Position numbers and translations under genes: made by a program. Under the pieces are notes generated by a model. The model saw only the letters and a program-made list of their open reading frames with translations, did not search any database and had not been told where the DNA came from. From contig NZ_VWOX01000002.1 in NCBI RefSeq assembly GCF_008629675.1, forward strand, positions 186,001-250,000: a stretch of DNA of 64,000 nt, read 5' to 3'. Shown piece by piece: positions 46,961 to 53,011 of the stretch (the stretch's first letter is position 1; each line of letters begins with the position of its first letter). Source of the DNA: Roseiconus nitratireducens. GTDB lineage: Bacteria > Planctomycetota > Planctomycetia > Pirellulales > Pirellulaceae.

Positions 46961-47050
46961 CAGTCGCGAAGCGACGCCAGCCCCCTGCCGTCGGCGCAAG
47001 CCGACGGACACGGCTGCCCAAAACACCACCAGCCGCGAAGCGGCGACAGC
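46961..47050 (+). repeat. composite 90-bp repeat, right flank of DUF255 gene
   Basis: Direct copy of the block at 44223-44310: a first palindromic unit (TCGCGAAGCGA variant), the CCGTCGGCG-CAAG-CCGACGG palindrome at almost the same offset, and a final AGCCGCGAAGCGGCGACAGC. Its downstream flank (CCATCCGCTTCAGCGAGAGG) is shared with 39696-39740. Confidence 0.88.
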
Positions 47051-47129
47051 CATCCGCTTCAGCGAGAGGTAAGGAAATCCTCACCTCCCTGGAATGTACC
47101 TGAGCGAGAGCGGATCCCAACCAGGCTTG

Positions 47130-47327
47130 TCACAGCCCCCAGGATGAAATCACCGACAGCAAGTAACGAATCGAGTAGATGACCAGCATCACGGCAATGA
47201 AGCCCCACGAAGCGTAACCGACGACGCGCTCGAAGGCGTTGAACTCCAACAACCCCTTCCGCTTTCTCGGCTCGGGCGCTGGAGGCTCGGTCGGTTCCGG
47301 CGGCTGGTACGGGTTCGGATCGCTCAC
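47130..47327 (-). CDS. small membrane protein, NPYQPP N-terminus
   Basis: The 65-residue product begins (V/M)SDPNPYQPPEPTEPP, another NPYxPP planctomycete small membrane protein, with one transmembrane helix (ASWGFIAVMLVIYSIRYLL) near the C-terminus. GTG 47327 is preferred: GGGAAG lies nine bases upstream, and the open frame above it runs into a Cys-rich stretch unlike coding sequence. It lies 91 bases downstream of a 51-residue micro-gene on the same strand, so the two may share a transcript. Function unknown. Confidence 0.7.
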   Translation of the reverse strand: MSDPNPYQPPEPTEPPAPEPRKRKGLLEFNAFERVVGYASWGFIAVMLVIYSIRYLLSVISSWGL

Positions 47328-47418
47328 GAAAGAATTCTTCCCGCAACAAACGTTGCCAAGACCAGCCGAGTGCACGGTGGCCGTCGCGACGGTTGGCAAC
47401 GGGCAGGGTGACAGAACA

Positions 47419-47574
47419 TCACGGATCGCTGGGCACGACTTCGGCGTGTTCGGCGGGAAAGGTCCAGGAAGGCGAAAATCGAACGAATGGAATCAGACAC
47501 AGGAACACGAAAAACAGGAAACCGGCCGCCACCACCACCAAGGCCCCCGCAACCGTTCGCCGACGGATCTTCAT
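47419..47574 (-). CDS. 51-residue single-helix membrane protein
   Basis: A 52-codon frame (MKIRRRTVAGALVV start, ending EVVPSDP) has a positively charged N-terminus, one strong hydrophobic helix (about residues 9-29, ALVVVAAGFLFFVFLCLIPF) and a short polar tail. AGGAGG stands five bases before the ATG, a better site than most genes here. It is too short for ordinary gene callers. The tail suggests an anchored periplasmic stub. It matches no family I know. Confidence 0.65.
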   Translation of the reverse strand: MKIRRRTVAGALVVVAAGFLFFVFLCLIPFVRFSPSWTFPAEHAEVVPSDP

Positions 47575-48016
47575 GACGGCCTCCTCGATTGCCCGGCAGG
47601 GAGTTTCGATCAGGTACTTCGACCCCCAGTCTATCGAATTTGGCGATCCGATTCAGTCGTGGAGCTTTTTCGCAGAATGCCGTAGATCGTTTCGGGCTGC
47701 CTGTTTGTCCGTGCCAGAACTTCGTCGACATCGACCCGACGCAAAGTGCAGGGGGCAATCAACACGCCGGAGCTGCCGGCGGCTCGATGTTAGCTCAAAT
47801 TTCCCTCCCGGAACAGAATCACCAAACCCCTCTGGCGAGCCGTGTCGTACAATCGCCGTTGCTCCGGACGGCAGCCAACGACGTCGCCCGGCGCTCTGGG
47901 GTACCGCGACCGTATGCGGTGTGGTGAGTACCGTCACGCAAGCACCATCGGTTGACGAAGAATTTCGATTGGTCCGAGGTCCCGGGGCACAATTCAAAAA
48001 ACTGGAGAGGTTTCCG
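47575..48016. other. intergenic, no further gene seen
   Basis: These 442 bases lie between the micro-gene and the NTF2-like gene, divergent. The longer open frames here overlap each other in opposite directions and have Arg/Ser-rich products without similarity, so I regard them as non-coding. No repeat of the named types is present. Confidence 0.5.
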
Positions 48017-48451
48017 ATGTTGAACATCAAATCCGTTGCGTTCGCATGTTGTTGCCTTGTCGCTCTTTCGCCTAGCTGGGCGTCGGCCGACGACATCGCC
48101 GACATCAAAAAACTCGACGCGGAATTTGGCCAATCGTTGGTCGAGGGTACCGGCACGTGGTTGAAGAACAATCTTGCCGACGATTTCAAAATCGTCCTCC
48201 CGAGTGGCGACGCTCTCAACAAGCAAGAGTATGTGGAAAGGTGGACCAGCGACACGTTTGTCGTGACATCCTGCCAGACACGAGGGATCGATGTCCGATT
48301 GTTTGGAAACGTTGCGATTGTGATCGGTCACGGCCCGATCAAAGGGGAAGCGTATGGCAAGCCATTCGACGAGATTCAACAATGGACAGAAGTGTTTGTC
48401 AAAACGGACGGGAAATGGAAATGTGTGTCGTGCCACGTTTCGAATCGATAG
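48017..48451 (+). CDS. secreted NTF2-like (DUF4440/SnoaL-type) protein
   Basis: The 144-residue product has a signal peptide (MLNIKSVAFACCCLVALSPS, then WASADD) and a compact alpha+beta domain that fits the cone-shaped NTF2/DUF4440 fold: IKKLDAEFGQSLVEGTG, KNNLADDFKIVLPSGD, YVERW, RLFGNVAIVIGHGP and FVKTDGKWKCVSCHVS. Proteins of this fold either bind small ligands or catalyse varied reactions, and no catalytic set is visible. ATG 48017 has GGAGAGG upstream; the open frame begins much earlier but lacks a signal. Probably periplasmic, function unknown. Confidence 0.75.
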   Translation: MLNIKSVAFACCCLVALSPSWASADDIADIKKLDAEFGQSLVEGTGTWLKNNLADDFKIVLPSGDALNKQEYVERWTSDTFVVTSCQTRGIDVRLFGNVAIVIGHGPIKGEAYGKPFDEIQQWTEVFVKTDGKWKCVSCHVSNR

Positions 48452-48580
48452 CACGCTAACGTTTTCTCCGTCAGAATTGATCGCGAAGAGAAGACCGGCG
48501 CCCCCGCACTGCGTTCGAAAGCCACGACGCAAAATGCGGGAGCGTGCACGCGGGGATCGCCGGGGTTTGGCGGCGACTGG

Positions 48581-48829
48581 TCAACGATGAATCAACAGTC
48601 CGGCAAATGCCAGTTCATCGACCAGGTCCAACCAAGTCTGAGAGGACTGAAACACGCGCAGAATCTCGGTCGCGGGACCTTCAACGAACAGTCCCCAAAT
48701 CTGCATCGTGACGATCGCGGCCAATGCTCCGTCCTCGGATGGGACGACATTCAAAGTTGCCACGCTGGGATCGATGTGCAGGCGGCAAATCTCGCGGCCG
48801 ATTTCAAGACGGGCGTTGTGCGGTGTCAT
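48581..48829 (-). CDS. hypothetical 82-residue protein
   Basis: Reads MTPHNARLEIGREICRLHID, an acidic soluble product ending DELAFAGLLIHR, with no signal or helix. GGAGG lies eight bases before ATG 48829. Alternation of hydrophobic and polar residues suggests a small alpha/beta fold. It has no family I recognise, and the distance to neighbours leaves it without context. It may be real but is only modestly supported. Confidence 0.45.
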   Translation of the reverse strand: MTPHNARLEIGREICRLHIDPSVATLNVVPSEDGALAAIVTMQIWGLFVEGPATEILRVFQSSQTWLDLVDELAFAGLLIHR

Positions 48830-49189
48830 TTCCAAAGCCTCCGCCGCAGGGTTAGCAAATCGTGCGCCAAGGGCTGGGTAGCAGAGTAACCCCCGTGTTT
48901 CAGGCCGCGGGGAATCCGGGGTGCGATTTGTTCAGCTTGGACGCCGCTCTTTTCACGCTCATCGGCGAACTTCCCCGCGAATCGGGAAGTCAGGTAGCCA
49001 GGTCACCGCGCGATGGCACACATTGCCGACAGAGTGCCGGCCAGATAGACTTCTGCCGAATCGCTCGATCCTATTTGTCGAGTGATGGACTGGCATCCTC
49101 GGTCCCCACGACCGGCGACGCCGCTCCGTGCGACCCGAAAGGGGTGAGCGTCGGTACCAACGAAACGTACCCAACAGAAAACATCCCCC
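48830..49189. other. intergenic upstream of tRNA-Arg, no gene seen
   Basis: These 360 bases contain no reading frame with coding character and none of the dispersed hairpin repeats. The tRNA promoter should be in the last ~60 bases; I could not identify boxes with confidence. Confidence 0.45.
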
Positions 49190-49263
49190 GCGCCCATAGC
49201 TCAGCTGGATAGAGCATCGGACTTCTAATCCGACGGTCGGAGGTTCGAATCCTCCTGGGCGTG
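49190..49263 (+). tRNA. tRNA-Arg (anticodon UCU)
   Basis: The cloverleaf folds: acceptor GCGCCCA with TGGGCGT (one G-U end pair), D arm around AGCTCAGCTGGATAGAGC, anticodon arm TCGGA-CTTCTAA-TCCGA with anticodon TCT, and T arm GGAGG-TTCGAAT-CCTCC. The 3' CCA is not encoded. It reads AGA codons. Its 3' end is duplicated at 52526-52556, marking it as an integration site. Confidence 0.95.
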
Positions 49264-49264
49264 C
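49234..49264 (+). repeat. putative attachment site copy 1 (tRNA 3' end)
   Basis: The 31 bases from the variable region through the T arm and acceptor of the tRNA recur at 52526-52556 with 27 matches. An integrase remnant begins 128 bases further in, as expected for an element inserted in a tRNA gene. Confidence 0.6.
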
Positions 49265-49391
49265 TGACAGAAAATACCGTCATTTACACGATAACGCCCC
49301 TGAGCGTTACCACCGTTTTGGTGTGCGGCCCCGTTTCAAAACTGAATCTGTACCGAAAAACTCGGTCCGGGTTCGCACGGGAGTCCCACCG

Positions 49392-49719
49392 ATGGCAAGA
49401 CCCAAGGCTAAAGCACTGGCACGCCGCTACCACGTGAGCGGCTAATCTGTTGGCACGATCGCGGGGCGCGACTTCTATCTCGGCAAGCATGATTCGCCCG
49501 AAATGCCGCGCCGATTGCTCTCTATCAACAGAACGGCCTAGCGCTTCCCAATGACTTCGATCCGGCCGACTTGGACGCCCGCGCTGCGAGCTTGTTTGGA
49601 AAGTCAGCATCAAAGAGAGATTGACCCGCAAGTATGTCAACCGGCTGATGGAAGTGATCGCGAGGCCCACCGGCGTCAGTCGCCCGACCGTGTATCGCGT
49701 GATCGACCAGCGGGCTTAA
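49392..49719 (+). pseudogene. degraded tyrosine-recombinase N-terminus
   Basis: From ATG 49392 the translation MARPKAKALARRYHVSG meets a stop, and the remaining similarity continues through it in other frames: GRDFYLGKHDSPE, then a frameshift, LPNDFDPADLDARAASLFGK and LTRKYVNRLMEVIAR. This matches the opening of planctomycete phage-type integrases (RRYHVSG...YLGKHDSPE...YQQNGL). The catalytic half is missing, and the last residues (GVSRPTVYRVIDQRA) resemble a resolvase helix-turn-helix, implying an internal deletion or fusion. It lies just inside the tRNA and is clearly non-functional. Confidence 0.75.
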
Positions 49720-50165
49720 GCGAATCGCCGTACTGACTGGCACTTTCAATACGATCCGGCGGGGGTGGATAAAGAGCCGAGCCCTTAAACCTGCCGATCC
49801 CACCCTTGAACTTTGCGTCACAGACCCGCTGGCAAACGAGCGGCAATCGGCTTCCCTCCATTTCAGCGGCACGCGACGGCCTGCGATGTGAGCAACTGCA
49901 TGCAACCGTCAGAGGAACCGTGCAGGGTGACGCTGTGAATCACCACCACGGGCAGGAGTCGAAGACTGCCGCGGATTCTTGACCCAGCACCCAGGGGGCT
50001 GAACACCTGCGTATCGGCTATCTTAGAAACTTACGTTTAAAATGCTTGTGAGTGTTGCTAGCGCAAAAAATCTCGCAGGCCTCAGTGGGGAAAATCATGC
50101 TTCAATCGTCCGTCCCCGGCGATGTCTAACATTCGTCGACATGCTAATTCGCACGGTCATAGGCA
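49720..50165. other. island interior, no gene seen
   Basis: These 446 bases carry no supported gene. The composition drifts to more A+T toward 50040, unlike the flanking core DNA, and a short stretch TTTAAAATGCTTGTGAGTG opens the island's coding part. A short open frame from 50042 gives a Cys/Arg-rich product with no signal and overlaps the next gene, so I reject it. Confidence 0.5.
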
Positions 50166-51335
50166 ATGCCGAAAATCGCAACGCACAATTACGTCTTTGT
50201 TTTCTTCGTCGCCTTGCATGTGGGTTCTATGCATGATTGCGCTGCCCAGGACGGTGGAAACTCTGCCAAATTCGCGTCGCGATTCCGCAGGGTAAAACCT
50301 CTGATTCATCGCCGAGTCGAGATAGGCACGGTCTCCAAGCCAGCAGAGGCCGCTTGGAATCGTCTAGAGAGTGCAGCGGACAGTCGCGGGGAGTTGTTTT
50401 CACCAAGGGAGTTTGCAGACTTTCTAATCGACAACCAGTTTGAATTGGAGAGACAAGACATTGCGCACCTCTGCTCGCTCTACCAGACTTTGCAGGAGCC
50501 TCCTAAAAAATGGACGGCGATTGTCGAGTCTCACATTTCCCGTGGTGACGCTGCCGTTCCAGCACGCTACGAGTTTGAAATTGCCTACAACCAATACCCG
50601 ACCAACCTACATGTCCGCTCATTTCATGATGGAAAACGTTGTACTACGTCGGCGACAAGGCGTGACTTTGGTGATACGACCGCCTTCGCAACCACCGCGA
50701 CGGACGGCAAACACTTGATGCGGTTTTCCCGTGAGGGATATCGCTGCGACCAACCCATTGAGACCGCTCGGGAGGAATGGAACGCGGATATCACGCTGTT
50801 TCGCGGATACCATCAAGCGATCAGAAAAGATAATCCGTTCTTCCTGTACTTCCCGGACACATTTCAGTCGTGCTATGACATTGAAGGGACGGTCACACCT
50901 GTCGCGGAACTCAAATCGCGAGTATGGGAAGCTACCGAGACGCTGAATGGGAAGACTGTTTTTTTCTGTGGCTCACCAATCACCTACATGACATTCGACG
51001 TGCACTCGGGTGACCTACTGAGATTCTCATCCGGCGAGTACGTGCTGTCCAATGGCGGCCTTCGGCCCGGTGCGGCTGATCGGCAGAACAGCGTTTCCTT
51101 TGCATCGCACGAGCATTTCGACAGGTTGGGGCGAGTGCCGACCGAAACGACAATCAATGTCGGTGGCGGCATCACGAGCGTGCATTTGCTTGACGCGAGC
51201 CGAGTATCCGCGGCAACTGATGGAATTGTTGAGGCAACGATTCCCATCAATGCCTATGTCTTGGATCGCGTCAGAGGCGTCAAATATATCAAGCACGGCG
51301 AAAAGGGATCAGTTCCAAAGGCCAAGGAGAATTAG
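50166..51335 (+). CDS. orphan secreted protein
   Basis: The 389-residue product has a signal peptide (HNYVFVFFVALHVGS, then CAAQDGG) and no family I can name. The mature part is mixed alpha/beta with frequent aromatics: RRVEIGTVSKPAEAAWNRLES, FADFLIDNQFELERQDIAHL, AVPARYEFEIAYNQYPTN, and a late segment SVSFASHEHFDRLGRVPTE. Similar pacing to the neighbour at 51365 (both secreted, both ~350-390 residues with beta-rich cores) suggests planctomycete-specific envelope proteins of unknown role. It lies inside the putative island, its A+T content is higher than the core genes, and codon choice differs by eye. No operon partner; convergent with the next gene. Confidence 0.6.
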   Translation: MPKIATHNYVFVFFVALHVGSMHDCAAQDGGNSAKFASRFRRVKPLIHRRVEIGTVSKPAEAAWNRLESAADSRGELFSPREFADFLIDNQFELERQDIAHLCSLYQTLQEPPKKWTAIVESHISRGDAAVPARYEFEIAYNQYPTNLHVRSFHDGKRCTTSATRRDFGDTTAFATTATDGKHLMRFSREGYRCDQPIETAREEWNADITLFRGYHQAIRKDNPFFLYFPDTFQSCYDIEGTVTPVAELKSRVWEATETLNGKTVFFCGSPITYMTFDVHSGDLLRFSSGEYVLSNGGLRPGAADRQNSVSFASHEHFDRLGRVPTETTINVGGGITSVHLLDASRVSAATDGIVEATIPINAYVLDRVRGVKYIKHGEKGSVPKAKEN

Positions 51336-51364
51336 CTGCAACAACCTCAAAAAGAACGATGCGT

Positions 51365-52399
51365 TCATCGCGATAGTTCCTCCGGGAGTGACCAGGGGGT
51401 TTCCGCAGGCTGGATGGTTTGCCCGCCCGCAACTCGGTCGTAATCAAATTCAAACAGCTTACCGAGGGGCTCTCGAGGATCTTTCGTGCTCAATTCAAAT
51501 ACATCCGATGGAACCTCATCCCCAATTCGCCACTTGAGATAGAGATCAAGTTCTTCCAGACTGGTGTCCGCCCCGTAAAACACCGTCATGGCGGCCTGAA
51601 TCCTTCGGGGAAGCCAAACATCAGATGACTTTGCCCACTCGTACCTGCCATGAATTAGGTGCTTCTTCATGATTTCAACGTCTCCTTCCGGTGTTGTGAT
51701 TTCCACTTCGATGGGCATATCCCCGTGAGCTTTGCTGAACACAATTCGGAACTGCTGAGTTTTCGTCGGATACCGCTTCTTGAAGACCACCTCTGTCTGC
51801 CCCGCGCCAAGATCTCTTCCGGAGCTAAATTCCATTTCGGTAAAAAACCTTCGCGTTCGATCTTTCGTCAATCGCGGTGATGAAACTTCGGCTGGGGAAA
51901 GCCAGTCGTCGAACGGATCATGCTTTGGAACGTTGAGATTGTTCGCGTTTGACGGTTTGAGATACTTCGAGAGCTTCATCACGATCGGATCAGACTTCTC
52001 GCTGACCAACAATTTTACCTTGTCTTCACGAAACACCTCGTATGTCCAAGTCGTATACGGACGGACACTCGGCAGTGCGGCGGCCCCGCGTCCCCCTACT
52101 CGAAATACTGCGGCCGCGGTTTTCCTTGAGTGCACGAAAACCATGTCGTCTCCACGCTTCGCTGTAAGTAACAGAGAAGGGATTGCTCGGCCTTCGCGAT
52201 TTCTATTCAGGTTCGGCGGACTGTAGGCGAGGCCAACCGCCATGCATGCGTAACCTTTTCTTACGATTTCGTCGCGAAACGCCTCGTATTTCGACAACGC
52301 ATCGAATGCGTATGCTTCGTATTCCTTCCCGTGGTCGTCCTGAGCACTTGCCTCGTTGACGGCAAGTAGCAATGCGATTGCAACGCACACTTTCTTCAT
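51365..52399 (-). CDS. orphan secreted protein
   Basis: The 344-residue product starts with a signal peptide (MKKVCVAIALLLAVNEASAQ) and shows no named family. Recurrent pieces are KYEAFRDEIVRKGYACMAVG, YTTWTYEVFREDKVKLLVSEKSD, RFFTEMEFSSGRDLG and FRIVFSKAHGDMPIEVEIT: a beta-rich body with many charged loops, which would suit a periplasmic or cell-surface protein. ATG 52399 has AAGGA seven bases upstream; the long open frame above it crosses the att-like site and is not coding. It converges with the other island gene and lies close to the right-hand attachment copy. Confidence 0.6.
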   Translation of the reverse strand: MKKVCVAIALLLAVNEASAQDDHGKEYEAYAFDALSKYEAFRDEIVRKGYACMAVGLAYSPPNLNRNREGRAIPSLLLTAKRGDDMVFVHSRKTAAAVFRVGGRGAAALPSVRPYTTWTYEVFREDKVKLLVSEKSDPIVMKLSKYLKPSNANNLNVPKHDPFDDWLSPAEVSSPRLTKDRTRRFFTEMEFSSGRDLGAGQTEVVFKKRYPTKTQQFRIVFSKAHGDMPIEVEITTPEGDVEIMKKHLIHGRYEWAKSSDVWLPRRIQAAMTVFYGADTSLEELDLYLKWRIGDEVPSDVFELSTKDPREPLGKLFEFDYDRVAGGQTIQPAETPWSLPEELSR

Positions 52400-52525
52400 C
52401 ACACATTCCTTGAAAAGTCCGCTGAAAAGCTTATTCGACGCGCAGAAACTGTACATCACCGATCGGTGCACCGCGAACAGACGATCGATGAAGGCCGGCC
52501 ACTGCTCGTCTGCGAGGAACTCCGG

Positions 52526-52556
52526 CGGTCGGAAGTTCGAACCCTGCTTGGCGTGC
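52526..52556 (+). repeat. putative attachment site copy 2
   Basis: CGGTCGGAAGTTCGAACCCT and onward to GGCGTGC matches the tRNA-Arg 3' end (49234-49264) at 27 of 31 positions in the same orientation. No complete tRNA can be folded here, so it is a 3' fragment, as left when an element integrates in a tRNA. The interval between the copies is about 3.3 kb. Confidence 0.55.
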
Positions 52557-52598
52557 CTAAATTGCGGTCCTGACGCGGTTACCCCGGTCAGGGCCGGT

Positions 52599-52832
52599 TT
52601 ATTTTGCTCCGTGGTCGGCTCGGTTGCTGGCCCCAGACTGGTTGTCGCGTGCACGGACGACACCGCCGAACAGGTCCTCGCTCGCCGCTTGTTTCCAATC
52701 CTCGTCTGGCAGGTCGTGATGTTTCGCTACGTGGGCACGGTGTCCGATCCAGCCGTCGACGACGCGGCCGGGAAATGTTCTTCGAGATCCGTTCGGCAAC
52801 ACGCTCGCAAATTCTCGGAGGCCTGATGCCAT
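52599..52832 (-). pseudogene. degraded tyrosine-recombinase C-terminus
   Basis: The minus-strand translation has the C-terminal pattern of planctomycete tyrosine integrases: ASVLPNGSRRTFPGRVVDGW, WIGHRAHVAKHH, DLPDEDWKQAASEDLFGGVV. In intact relatives WxGHS..VA.KHYL supplies the late catalytic His and the nucleophilic Tyr; here KHY reads KHH, so the nucleophile is lost. No upstream catalytic part exists. It lies outside the second attachment copy and on the opposite strand from the other remnant, suggesting more than one past insertion. Confidence 0.6.
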
Positions 52833-52850
52833 GGGCAAGCGGTGCCTATT

Positions 52851-52887
52851 CAATGTTCCGATGAACCTGTGTCGGAACATTGTTTTT
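52851..52887 (+). terminator. intrinsic terminator-like hairpin
   Basis: A perfect 11-bp stem (CAATGTTCCGA at 52851-52861 with TCGGAACATTG at 52872-52882) around a ten-base loop is followed by TTTTTCTC. The T run suits the plus strand, but no plus-strand gene runs into it, so it may be left over from a lost gene or belong to an unseen small transcript. Confidence 0.6.
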
Positions 52888-53011
52888 CTCGTCTGCTGTG
52901 CCTTGCGCATCGAACTTTCCGCCGACGAAGTTCGTTCGATCCAAGAATCTTCAATCGTTGCCGGCCCCCGCTTCCAACTCTCCGCGAATCTGCGACGGCG
53001 GTCTACGCGCA

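Noticed and set aside
45090..47072. 660-codon frame opposite the DUF255 gene
   Set aside because: Antisense shadow; product is Arg/Gln-rich with no domain and crosses the composite repeat.
49071..49283. Minus-strand frame through the tRNA
   Set aside because: It overlaps the tRNA-Arg entirely; the product is an artefact of tRNA sequence.
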